From NCBI GenBank assembly GCA_963680875.1, contig OY804578.1:97183689-97247688 (forward strand): a stretch of DNA of 64,000 nucleotides, read 5' to 3'. Shown here in pieces: positions 1-11,664 of this stretch (within the stretch, counting starts at the first letter, position 1; each line of letters opens with the position of its first letter). This stretch comes from Bathymodiolus brooksi (Eukaryota > Mollusca > Bivalvia > Mytilida > Modiolidae). Under the pieces are notes generated by a model. That model ran no database searches. It was not told the DNA's origin and worked only from the letters and a program-made list of their open reading frames with translations. The position numbers and the translations under genes are program-made.

Positions 1-2388
1 CACAATTAGAAAATATGATCCGGCTGATTATAATTCCATAATCCATTAAATGGAAGGCAAGAATTGGAGTATTCTCTTTGAAAATACAACTGTCAATCAG
101 AACTACTCCAATTTCCTTACTATTTTAAAAGAGGCGTGTGATAAACACATACCTACAAAAACTGTACTTATTAGACCAGATGATAAACCGTTTATGAATA
201 GCTCTATAAGGAAGGCGCTTCGAAAGAGAAATCGCATTCATTATAGAGCCAAGTGTACCAACAACCCAGATCATTGGTCACAATATAGACATTTGCGAAA
301 TGACGTAATAAGATTGGTAAGAGAAGCCAAAACTGAATATAAAAATAAACTTACTTCTCAATTAATGGACAAAAGTATCCCACCAGACAAATGGTGAAGA
401 ATTGCCAAATCAGTTTGTAAACTAAACAAGTGTAATAAAGTTTCACCCCCTATAAAACATGAAGGTAGAATAATAATTCATCCCTCAGAGAAATGTGATA
501 TTTATAATAAGTACTTTGCTGATATTTCAAATATTGAAAATGAACCAAAGTGGTCCCGATGGTGTTGCACCCAGGATCTTACGCAGTGTTTCTCAGTGCC
601 TTGTTTCCTATCTTACATTATTATTTAATCAGTCATTGCAATGTGGACACCTTCCATATATTTGGAAACGCTCACATGTAACCCCTGCGTACACAAATAA
701 AGGGACTGCATCCGACATTACAAACGTTCGACCTATTGCACTTACTTGTGTTCTGTGTAAGATTATGGAAAAAATAATTGTGAAACATTTGCATAACTAT
801 GTATTGGAACATCATATTATTACAGAACACCAGTCAGGATTTCAACCAAAAGATTCTACAGTAAATCAACTTGTATATATTTACATCACTATTATCAGTA
901 ACCTTGATATTGGTAAAGACATAATGTTTATATTTTGTGATATTTCTAAAGCATTCGAAAGGGTTTGGCATACAGGACATTTATACAAATTACGCAAAAT
1001 TGGTATTGATGGAAATTTACTAAGTTGGGTTACAGATTATTTAGATGATAGGAAACAAAAAGTGGTCTTAGATGGATTCTCATCTGGGTGGGAGGGAATT
1101 GATGCTGGGGTTCCCCAAGGGTCAGTGTTGGGCCCTTTCCTGTTCCTTATATACATAGACGATATTGTTGATGATCTTGATTGTAATATCAAACTTTTTG
1201 CCAATGATACATCTTTGTATGTAATAGTCGATGAACAAAATTATATACAAGCTGCAGATATGCTTTCGACAGACTTGTCTCATATTCATAACTGGTCACA
1301 AAACTGGGCTATTAAATTTAATCCTAATAAAACTGAATCAGTTTTATTTACTAGACGAAATATAAATAACCCTTCAGTTTACTTTGGGGATATGGACAAC
1401 AGAGTGACAGATGGTAATACTCACTGTCATCTGGGTCTGGATCTCCAAAGTAATTGTAAATGGGGTGATTATGTAAGTAACATTTATAAGAAAGCATGTG
1501 ACAGACTGAAAATTCTTTATAGAATGCTCAAATATCAAGTTGACAGAAATGTATTGATTAATATATATTTGACATTTATCCGACCTATACTAGAATATGG
1601 AAATGTGATAAGGGACAATTGTACCCAAAATGAAGCTAATCTATTGGAAAATGTTCGGGTTGAGGCAGGCAGGATAATTGCAGGGTTGAGAGTAAATTCA
1701 TCCAGATCTAAATTATATAATGAACTTGGCTGGGAACCCCTTTATAAAAGAAGAGAGAAACAAAAGTTGATTTTACTCTAAAATAATAAATGGTTTAACT
1801 CCAGACTATATGCATAACATGATCCAACCATACACAGAAAATATTCACGATTATAATCTACAACAAATATCGGGGGACAATTTTAGACTACCCTTTTGTA
1901 ATACTGTCTCATAGAGCAAAAGTTTCATCCCTTGTACATTACGACTCTAGAATGATCTGCCTGCCTCAACAAAGTCCAGTCCTTCTCTTAATATATTTAA
2001 GACAAGACTGAACTCTAGTTCAAAAGCCTCGCCTAAATATTTTCGTATAGGTGACAGAAAAGAAAATATCATACACTGTCAGATGAGGAATGATGCTAGC
2101 AATCTAAACATACATTTGCAGCAACATCACTTATCTGACAGACCATCTTGCCCACATTGCAATGATCCCTGTGAAAGCCCCTCCCATTATTTTATGCACT
2201 GCCCTTTATATAATATTCATAGGCAACAACTTGTTGATTCCTTTAATGAACTTAACATAGAATTTACTATTCAAACCATTCTTTATGGAAGTGAAACCTC
2301 TGATTATAATCAGAATGTAAAACTTTTTCATGCAGTACATTCCTTTATTAAGCGGAGCAAACGATTTGATAATAATATAGTAATATAA
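1..2388 (+). pseudogene. Non-LTR retrotransposon (LINE) ORF2, degenerate and 5'-truncated by the window edge
   Basis: Remains of the second ORF of a LINE. Positions 50-480 read as the linker between endonuclease and reverse transcriptase, rich in basic residues. Positions 495-1781 carry the reverse transcriptase: GPDGVAP, the region around DISKAFERVWH, VPQGSVLGPFLFLIYIDDI, and FANDTSLY, where a catalytic FADD box is expected. Positions 2083-2388 hold the C-terminal Cys/His motif (CPHC...H...C). It is clearly dead: a TGA replaces Trp near 394, a segment before GPDGV is missing with a frame change near 545, a one-base shift lies at 1775-1781, and an in-frame TAG sits near 1950. The first Asp of the catalytic pair is Asn. 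The endonuclease would lie left of the window. The motifs suggest a Jockey/CR1-like group, but the clade is not settled. Confidence 0.9.
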
Positions 2389-2975
2389 ATTTAATTTTTT
2401 TTAAACATTTTAAACTATAACAGTATTCTCACATATGATGGACCATGATTGCAAATATCGGTACTATATCACATGACTAAATTAAATTAACTTATTGATA
2501 TTCTATTTATAATTTATTTTGTTTTATAAATATATACATGTATATATATTGTCATAAATCTCATATTTACACTATGATTACCTACTGCATGCTAGTAAAA
2601 ATTTCTGAAATGAATTAAGTATTTAAATTAAATTGAGAGGTAATAAATCTAGCAACATCGTACACTGGTAACACTTTTAGATAGCAACTAAGTGTATTTA
2701 AAAAAAAATTAGTAGATCTCATATCGGCCAAATTGTCGATAAAATCTAATTAATGTTAATTACTTATCAATAACTGAATATATGAGATTTCTGACTGCTA
2801 TTGTATACTCGAGTTATTTCCCTTTGAGTATGAAATTCTATATTGTGCATTGTAAATATTAACTGCATGCATTGTTGATTGTTGCTGTTGCCTTGTGTAT
2901 GGAGAGGATTTATATAGGCTATTGCCTGCTATCCAATCCATTTCATTTATTTTGAATAAAATATGCTTAAAATGA
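2389..2975 (+). repeat. Probable 3' untranslated region of the LINE
   Basis: Non-coding, AT-rich sequence directly after the LINE ORF. An AATAAA polyadenylation-type signal lies at 2955-2960 and is followed by A-rich sequence, so the element may end near 2970. No target-site duplication could be assigned. Confidence 0.4.
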
Positions 2976-3130
2976 AATATATCAGAGAAATGTTATCCTA
3001 AGTTTTTAAGAATTAATATCCTATGGAAAGGATATTATTTTTACACAAGGGATAGAATTTCTTAGATATTTATTTTATCCCAGAAGGATAAAAATTGTAC
3101 ACAAATTTTATCCCCCGGATATTATCATAG

Positions 3131-3238
3131 CACGGACGGATCCAGTATTTCAAGCTAAAAAATCACGATTTTACGCCAAAAAATCATATTTATTCCAATT
3201 TTAGGGGGGCGCGCGCCGAGTGCACCCCTCCGCCCCTG
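3131..3238. mobile_element. Short MITE, internally deleted copy (family with CAGGGGCGGATCC ends)
   Basis: The right end carries the terminal repeat read in reverse (CCGCCCCTG) and the left end a mutated version (CACGGACGGATCCAG). The element is flanked by the 5-bp direct repeat CATAG at 3126-3130 and 3239-3243. The interior matches the copies at 51368 and 52401 but lacks their middle part. Confidence 0.75.
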
Positions 3239-3239
3239 C

Positions 3240-4046
3240 ATAGGTATGATGTAATAATTTGAGCCCTGTAATGTGCCATGTCCATTAATGAATAATTGTG
3301 ATTTAAGATGATGAACTTCTTTCCCGCATATTTGTGTCCTCCTCTCTTGCAGTAACTCGAATAATACTGCGCCCTCTATCGGCACTATCACTGGATGAGG
3401 GCTTGAACTCTCCTTGTGATAAAAACGCGTCAGCTGCTCTCTGAAAGAGAGAACCAATCAGCTATGATTATTTGCCGAGTATGCGCAGGGCGGTTCTTTC
3501 AATTTCCGGTAATGTAGATCGACAAGGTTGATTAACGATGTTTAATTCATTATTTAGTTTTCCTACATTTCTTCTCTTTTCGCCTTTTAGATTAGTAAGG
3601 TCAAACACATGGGTACAATGAAAACATTTGACACCTGAACGCTCCATTGACCTGTTTACAAACATTTCCTAAGCTCCTCCTTCTTTTAGTGCCAAAAGTC
3701 ACCACGCGCAGTTTATACCCAGAATGCATTGCTAATTTGAAGCTTCCGATTGACGCGTTTTATCGAGAAAGTCGTTCAGGCGTTAATATAGCAAAGCGTA
3801 ATATAACCACTGGATTATTCGGGTTACTCTGGCAGCTAAATTTCAAAAAGATCGATGAGGGTTGACAAAATAACAAAAGGAGTTCGACTAATACCAAATG
3901 TTCATTACATCGTGATAGGCTACCAAGTACCAGTTTCAAGTTGTACCCTACGGATAACTGGATCTTTAAAATTGGAGATTTTAAATCCTTTTAATTAAAA
4001 CACGTACAAATACAGGTCGAAAACGAACATCGTTTGCAATGCTTTG
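3240..4046. other. No gene recognised
   Basis: Short chance frames only. About 30 bp at 3799-3829 (around the words ACTGGATTATTCGGGTTAC) recurs at 43240-43269, which shows that at least part of this stretch is repetitive. Confidence 0.4.
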
Positions 4047-4162
4047 ACCATAGGGACTTGTTTTTATGTAATATTTAAAAAAAAACTTCCAAAGTTGGAT
4101 TAGTATAGTAGGTAAGGTTTTTTTTTAATTTTTCATATTACATAAAAACAAGTCCCTATGGT
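4047..4162. mobile_element. Small inverted-repeat MITE
   Basis: Two arms of about 27 bp, starting ACCATAGGGACTTG, face each other perfectly around a short T-rich centre. TTTG lies on both sides as a possible 4-bp target duplication. No coding capacity. Confidence 0.7.
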
Positions 4163-4759
4163 TTTGACATTAAGAAAACAAACTATCCACCAAAATGTAT
4201 ATGTAAACAGGAAGTAAAATTGATATAATGCACGCATTATCATGACAACACAATTAATTTCGACATACTTCTGCAATTACCGTAATTACATTTTCCTTTA
4301 GAATTAGCTTTTTAAATTGACTAGGTCTCTACGTTCTCCACAATCGTACATTTGAATCTACACATGCAATGAAAAATCCAGTCACTAATTCATAATCATA
4401 CTATCAAAATTCATTATGCCATTCATGGCCGTGATCACTATGATTATGAGGACGTGTACTCAAAATCGATTTATCATGATTGGTAAATTATTGTGCGTTA
4501 GTAACTTAACCTTTACCAAAATCATTAATGTTTAGAGTAATCTTTGGTTTGCTTTTTAAAAAAAAATAAACTTACCATTATAATTTCCGACCCCCATGTC
4601 ACTTACAAACTTTATCATTAATTTCAGTTAGACCAAAGTTCTAATACTAAACTAGAGGCTCAGCCTGTGTCGCTCACCTTTCCTTCTGCTTTGAGGAAAC
4701 TTAATACAGAACCTTCCATACATGTAGATGCTTCCCACCAAGTTTCGGTTCATTTGCAC

Positions 4760-6853
4760 GGTGTAGAATGGTAACGGACTACTCGGGTTTTTTTCTGCGT
4801 TACCAGACTACTCGGGTTGAGCAACGGACTTTTCGTGTTTTTTAGAGAACGAGAGGGAAAGTAAGTCGCACATTTCCTTAACCAGTATATATACTATTTT
4901 TTTATTTCAAATAAGCTTTATGTCATGGAATGCAAAAATTATTTCTGTCCCAGGATATTCATTCATATCTAGTGAAAGTGATCTGCTATTTTAAAGATCG
5001 TCTACACAAACTTGTGACCCTGAGGTAAAAATACCGATTTTGCTAAAAAAAACAAAAAAAAAACAGTTATCCCGCGCTTTCAGTGGCACGGAACTATCTG
5101 TGTTGCTGGCACCGGACTATTGTTTTTTCAGCAAAGGACTACATGTGTTCACTACCCAAAGTAGCAAAATTATTGATATCGATACAACAATCTTGTTAAC
5201 CAATGGGGTCTATTTTTTATTCATAACTTTCATGATAACATATAACGACCCTACATCTGTGTTATTCTTCTCATTGCATTGACGATCACTTACGAATTTT
5301 CAACCACGTTTATTTTTTTCTTAATTTTGTCAGATTAAGGTTTATATGTAATTGGAAATAGCACGATAAGACTCGAAAAATGTGAGTGATTTCCATCACA
5401 TCCGCCAGCTGGGTCATAATTTAGGTCATAGGCGGTGGAACAAAAGGGGGGAAATACTGTACCGATACTGTATTTTGTTATGTCATCAACTAGACAATTT
5501 GAAACATAACATGCTTCAGATCCGGAGTTTGACGAAAAAGGGTGATTACAAAGCTAAAAATCGCTTAGATTATGAATTTTAAGTTTTTAATTCTATACGT
5601 TTCTTAGTGATTATGACGTAGAAGAAATATCTTATTATAAGTAGATCATATCTCCACAATCTTACCCCATAAAACGTCACAATTTTCCCTTCTCTTCGGC
5701 TTGTTTAGCCATAGGTTCTTTTTCCGCTTTACCCTAAAATAAATAAACACAATAAGTCCTTTGCTTAAAATCCCTAACAGTCCGGTGCCACAAATATTGG
5801 CAATAAACCATGAACACAAAAAGTCCGTTGCTCGGCTTTTACAATAGAACTTAAATATGTAATAAGTACCGGTATTATTCTTTCATATATTTATATAGTT
5901 TCCATTTGTATTGGATATGCTATAAAGGAAAAAGAAATAGTCAAAAATGATATAAAAGCTTATTTGAAGGAAAAACAAGACGATGTATAATGGGTTCGAC
6001 GGTATCTCGTGCTTGTGTTGGACTTGCTGAAATCATCCAAAAACTTCAACATAGTTCATTGGTACATTCCGTAAATGTAGTAATAGCGAGCATCGCAAGA
6101 TGCGAGCTGAACAGCAACATGTGTGTAAGGAGATGAATCAATATATGATCAATACTAACCGGAAATGGATTCTAAGATTCGGCATAGAATGGACATACGG
6201 AGTGAAGTACAGGAAATAGCCTTTTAATTTGAATAAAAAATAACTATCCAGTTTAAAAATAGCAAAAAACAATTTAGAAAGGAAACCGTACAGTTTCTTT
6301 ACATGAAACGATTAATTTATTTAAAAAATGGACAATCGTTAGACCTTCTTGGTTCGCGCCTAAAGAACGATCGGCCCTAAAAACAAGTCGTCCCCAATAT
6401 ATCTCGGCCCTAAAAATCTCCTTTGCAATAGAATTAACTGGGTAAGTCGAATCGAAGAGCAAAGATGAATAATCAAGAATAATGAAGAAAAGAACCCAAA
6501 ACTACTATTTGTGTTGTTTAAATGTGTTATTTCAATCATCCCAAGGATTTACATGATTTAAATATTAGATAATGTGGATTTTGCTTCGTTGGCACTACAG
6601 GTAGCAACTGTCTCATATTAGACGTTTGACTCATAATCATAGACTAGTAAAATACATGTACATGTCCATGCGTAGATGCGATGCTCGCTTGTAGGCTGTG
6701 CCTAATCCATATTATGAGGACTTACGACTTTTTATTAACTGTGTGGTCCATTTTCTGTGACAGGTCATTTTTTAACACGCAAAAAGTCCGTTGCTCAACC
6801 CGAGTAGTCTGGAAATGCAGAAAAAACCTAGTAGTCCGTTACCATTCTACACC
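4760..6853. mobile_element. 2.1-kb TIR element with repeated subterminal motifs
   Basis: Inverted terminal repeats of about 80 bp begin GGTGTAGAATGGTAACGGAC at 4760 and close at 6853. The insertion splits a core repeat. Flanks TTCATTTG (4749-4756) and TTGATTTG (6854-6861) look like an 8-bp target duplication with one mismatch, leaving CAC as possible extra terminal bases. A second, inner inverted pair lies at about 5080-5150 and 5755-5850 (around GGCACCGGACT). No transposase frame was recognised, so it is probably non-autonomous. An 8-bp duplication would suit hAT, but this is inference. Confidence 0.7.
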
Positions 6854-7575
6854 TTGATTTGGCTAAGCAGTTACAGAGAAGAAGATTTTTAAAATCGAAC
6901 AATCAGAAACAAGAATGGCCTGTGGCAGTCATGTTTGTCAACGGATCGGAACTAAATTAGCAATCTTTATAGAGGACATTCCAAGGATGCTTCCTACCAA
7001 GTTTCGATTTATTTGGCCAAGTAGTTTCAGAGGAGAAGATTCTTTAGAAATCAACCAATCAGAAACATGAATTGCCTGTGGCGGCCATGTCTATTAACAG
7101 ATCAAGATAAAATGAGCAATCTTTATAGAGCACCTGCCATAGATACTTCCTACCAAGTTTCGGTTCATTTGGCCAAGCGGTTTCAGAGGAGAAGATTTTT
7201 AAAAATCGACCAATCAGAAAAAAGAATTGCTTATGGTGGCCATGTTTGTAAACGGATCGAAACTAAATGAACAATCGTTATAGAGGACCTTCCAAGGATG
7301 CTTCCTACCAAATTTCGATTCATTTGGTCAAGCAGTTTCAGAGGAGAAGATTTTTTTAGAGGTTAACCGATCAAAAACAAGAATTGCCTGTGGTGGCCAT
7401 GTTTGTTAATGGATCGGCACAAAATGAGCAATCTTTAGAGAGAACCATCATAGATGCTTCCTACCAAGCTTCACTTCATTTGGCTGAGGGGTTTCAGAGG
7501 AGAAGATTAAAATGTGAAAAGTTAACGGACGACATACGATGGACGACAGACGACGGACGCCAAGTGATGGCAAAA
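6854..7575 (+). repeat. Tandem core repeats, about 157-bp period
   Basis: The words CTTCCTACCAAGTTTCG recur near 6987, 7145, 7300 and 7458, with a fifth copy left of the 2.1-kb insertion near 4732. Each unit also contains a TTTGGCCAAGCAGTTTCAGAG-like block and GCCTGTGGCGGCCATG. Confidence 0.8.
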
Positions 7576-7605
7576 GCTCACATTGCCTTTGGCAAGGTGA
7601 GCTAA

Positions 7606-8079
7606 AAACACATAAACTAAAAATAGATCCCATGATACGCGCATGACAGTAAGGTAAATTGTATGTTGCTATGAATAGAATAGAATAGAATATCTAAATA
7701 TTTCCTTAAAGAGGTACACTCAAGGAGCAAATAATATGACAAATAAAAAGGGGTGCTAGTATCTATGATAGTAGGTGTTCATTTCACAAAAATGGATTTT
7801 TACTAACAATTGAGGATTGCATTGCAATAAATACGTTACCGTCATAAATCTAGCATCAGAAATCAGTAATATTTTCATTTTCTTTGTTTTAAATACGACT
7901 CTTCTCAAATTAGCTCCAGAAATAAGAGTTTAGCTATCAAGCGTCTGTCTGTAGATCTGACAATTCTTTGCAGTAGAAAACTCGAATGATTATCAGAATG
8001 TTTCTCAATAGTGAAAATAGCTGAGAATTTTGCAGACAACTCATATTATTCTATCAACATCTCAGAGATAGCCAAAGAA
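7606..8079. other. No gene recognised
   Basis: AT-rich. A short AATAG pentamer run lies at about 7675-7697. Confidence 0.4.
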
Positions 8080-8700
8080 ACAGAAGATGCCAGTAAATAA
8101 CTAAGAGTAACCATCACCAACAAAATATGCTGGGACAGACATATCAACAACATAGTAGGCAAAGGAAATAAAAACCCTTGGCTTCGTTCGAAAGAACTTA
8201 CAGGACTGTACACAAACAGTAAAAGCAGAAGCTTACACCTCCATGGTTAGACCTACAATGGAATATGCCAGTACAGTCTGAGAGCCAGTTAACTAGAAGA
8301 AAACATCAGATCACTGGAGCAGGTACAGAGACGAGCGGTAGGATTTGTATGTAACGATTATAAGGATCCCTTCCCAGGCTGAGTTTTAAACATGGTAAGA
8401 GCATTATAATGGGAAAGCTACAAGATCGAAGGAAAACCAACAGACTATGCATGCTCTATTAAATACAGAATAACTTTATAGACATTGATCGAAACCACTT
8501 TCTAACATCCAGCGACAGTAAAACAAGAGGTCAACACAAGTTCTACCAGGAGAGGACATCAAACGATACATACGGGAACTTATTGTCCCCCAGGACCATC
8601 AGAGATTGGAATCAGCTGCCCACCAACATAGCAACTACCAACACGGTGGAAGCATTTCGAGCTCCCCTCAATAGTCTCCATGAAGTAGATCGTATACCCC
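8080..8700 (+). pseudogene. LINE reverse transcriptase C-terminal fragment, degenerate
   Basis: Translating across several frames gives the signature of the region after the RT fingers of Jockey/CR1-type LINEs. Visible pieces are a VTITNKICWDRHINNIV block, an EENIRSLEQVQRRAV block with FVCNDY, YKIQNNF, and a TIRDWNQLP-like block near 8600. Several frameshifts and stops break it, and no Met-initiated frame survives. It is a separate insertion from the LINE at the window start, and its RT core is missing. Confidence 0.75.
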
Positions 8701-10600
8701 TGTACACAGTTTTATTTGTAATTACTGGATTATTTTAGCTTCCCGACATGTGCGAAGTTTTTGCAGAACCACATACATTAATTAATGAATCCGGTTCCTA
8801 CTCTGGAAGAATTTTTTTTGAATTTTCAAATACCTTTATTTTAAAAACATTCTTGCGATGTATTGTCGCCATTTTGAAATGAAAACGTGCTGTTTAAAAA
8901 ACAATTACCAAGTTGAGCAAATTGAAACAAAAGTAAAAAGTAAATGATCAGGGGCCAAAACTATTCATATGTGTAAAATAAAATAAAAGGAAATTATTAT
9001 TCAATCCAAAAAGCTTGTAAAATTCTATTTTTATTTCTAACATTTGTCTTACACAAAAAACCCAGAAAAAACATCGAGTTGTAACAGTAAGATACAACAC
9101 AATTTCTTATCCTTTTATGCATTAGTGACATATGTATAATAAATTAGAAACATTAGTCCATATTTAAACAAATGTCTTAATAGCCTTTGGCCTTTAAAAC
9201 TTTCGGTAATACGTCACATCGTTTGGACATGCGCAAGGTGACGAAGTTTTATGCACATCTATTTTCGATATGGTTTTGATCTAGTTTTCATTGTTTACGT
9301 TTTTACGGTGCATTTAAAAAAATAATTGCACCAAAAATATGTCACAATTGCAGGAAAATAATACATATATGATTTAAAACAAAAAAAAATGCAAACAAAC
9401 GTTTATGATAATAGAAATTACCGGCGAAGCGTTAGGGTGACGAACTTTCATACATCGGGGATTCAAATGATCAAAGTCCTTTTGGAACTTTACGACTTAC
9501 TTAACTTTAAACTTAAAGAAATTATAAATGGACTTTGTCCAAATGATCAAAGTCAGCGTAGCTTTACATTAACTCATCGCAATTTACAATATAATATAAA
9601 ATGAAAAAAAATATATATACATGTAGTGTACACTGGAAGAAGAAGAACTTGAAGGAGAAAGTACACTTCATAGTTAAAGGAAAACTTCGCGATTTTTTAC
9701 ATGTTGGCTAAATATGTTCCTGGTGATATAAAATACATATTCACAAAGTTTTATCGACATATTTCCACAAATAACGAAGCAAATCGCAAATTTGTTATTT
9801 TAATTTCTAATTTTTCCATCGGGCTATGACGTTTTAGCCTGATAATGCGTTATAGGATTGAAATTTAAAGTCTGGGTCGCTAATGTTAAATTCGCTTCAT
9901 TTAAAGCGCTTAGAGACTGTAATTTAAATCTAATAACCGTTGGAAAATTAAATACTGAAGTGAACAGATACGTACCTTTTTGACAAACAACTATTTTAAA
10001 TGAACAAAATGTTTCATTTCCTTTATATTTACAACGGAAAGAGTGTTTTACAACAGTCACTATATGTAGGATCACTTTTACAATTATGTTCATTTTGTTT
10101 TACTGCTAATGTGCTGAATAATATAATGGATAATTTTGACAACGCGTAACTTGTGTATTGATCGGATTAATAAAATGGGAATTTGAATGCACACTATTTG
10201 CTTTCCAAGACGAATTGGTACATCGTTTATTATTATAACAAGTGTGGACACAGAAATGTACTGTCCAAAAGGCAAGTGTGGATGTCAATATTTCATATTA
10301 TTAACTTTAAAAAAAAAATACATAGACACAGGGGTCCTGGATTTTTTTAATAGAAAACTATTCCTGGATTATTATTTTTGCTTAAAGTCCGGTCCTGTGT
10401 TTTTATTTCAAATTTTCATCATAGCCCCCTCCCCCTCCCAAGGGATATAAAATTGTATCATTAATAATAAATTAATAAATAATAAATTCAGATTTTCTAT
10501 TTAAAATAAATCTCATTTACAAAACCACTGATATTTGTTCAATTTTTAACGCTGATTTAAGCTTTAGTCGCAACCATTTTTTATTTTTCTCTTTAAACTG
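8701..10600. other. No gene recognised
   Basis: AT-rich intergenic sequence with only short frames that show no domain and no splice context. Confidence 0.4.
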
Positions 10601-11523
10601 TCGAAACATAACATTTATTTAACCGTAAAATTCACAAATAAAATCCACCCCCTTTTTTCCCTTTTTTCTTGTTTAAATCAATGATCAACAATATTCTAGA
10701 ATCAAACAAATGAATAACTATAACATAGATTTCTTTTACATGCATCTTTTTACCATGCAGAGTTAGAGTTTTAAATCGATCAACCAATCAGGACGTTCAT
10801 TATCCTTGTCCAAGATAAAAAAAATACATCGCTAAAATTACCTGTGGGTGTTTCCCCACTTCAACTCGTAAATTCACATAGAAATCGGAGATATTTCGTC
10901 ATAAAACTTCACACATGGTTTTGTCTATCATATTTCTTGAAGACAAACATAAAATTTTATTGCATTTAACAATATTTTATGAGTATCAACAGTTTTTTCA
11001 ACACCGTATCTGTTTCTTAAAACACACTGACTCCGCATGGTTTAGCAAGGTTACTCAGGTAAATAGTTTATAAATATAGAATCTTAACATCTCAGCTTTC
11101 CAACCATGTAAGTATTTTGCTCTACGGCGAGGAAAAGCATATTACTGAGTGAATTAAAGGTTAAAGTGTTATTATTTTTTAAATATAACTATTTTTTAAA
11201 AAGAAAAACAGCTATAAATGTGTTCTTTGGTTCATATAGGAAAGGAAAATACCGGACTTTTAACATTGAAACGGAACCATCTTACGCGGAAACCCACCCG
11301 AAAACCCCTACCCCCACTTGAATTTGATGAATGTTACAGCCACCATTTTCTTGATATGATAATGTAAAACAAAAATATGCATGTAAAAGAAATCTATGTT
11401 ATATTTGTTCATTTGTTTGATTCTGGAATATTGTTGATCATTGATTTAATCAAGAAAAAAGGGAAAAAGGGGGGGGTGAATTTTATTTGTGAATTTTACA
11501 GTTAAATAAATGTTATGTTTCGA
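10601..11523. mobile_element. Foldback element, about 146-bp inverted arms
   Basis: The left arm 10601-10745 (starting TCGAAACATAAC) and right arm 11377-11523 (ending GTTATGTTTCGA) are near-identical inverse copies, including a poly-C/poly-G stretch in the middle. They are separated by about 630 bp of non-coding sequence. Confidence 0.8.
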
Positions 11524-11547
11524 TAATAGAATAAGAATCTGTTGTAA

Positions 11548-11660
11548 GTTTGTCAGTGACTTGCGGCAGGTCATGGTTTTCTCCGATTTCCTCCACCAAT
11601 AAAACTGACGGCCACGATAATAACTGAAGTATTGTTGAAAGTGGCGCTAAACACCATAAT
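11548..11660 (+). mobile_element. SINE family 1, 5'-truncated copy
   Basis: Keeps the body (GTTTGTCAGTGACTTGCGGC, TTTCCTCCACCAATAAAACTG) and tail (ATTGTTGAAAGTGGCGCTAAA) but lacks the tRNA-like head seen in the full copy at 32773. Confidence 0.75.
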
Positions 11661-11664
11661 CCTA

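Larger units (their letters stand above)
4672..7605 (+). mobile_element. Pearl/HINE-like non-autonomous element with tandem core repeats
   Basis: A subterminal GCTCACCTT at 4672-4680 is matched in inverse orientation at the other end. The right end is a strong hairpin (7576-7602: GCTCAC, TTGCC, TTT, GGCAA, GTGAGC) followed by CTAA. Inside lie core repeats of about 157 bp and a short GACGGACG-type run at 7530-7560. Core repeats plus microsatellite plus a terminal hairpin is the layout known for bivalve pearl elements and Helentron-derived HINEs. The family assignment is inference. A separate 2.1-kb element interrupts the first core repeat at 4760. Confidence 0.6.
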
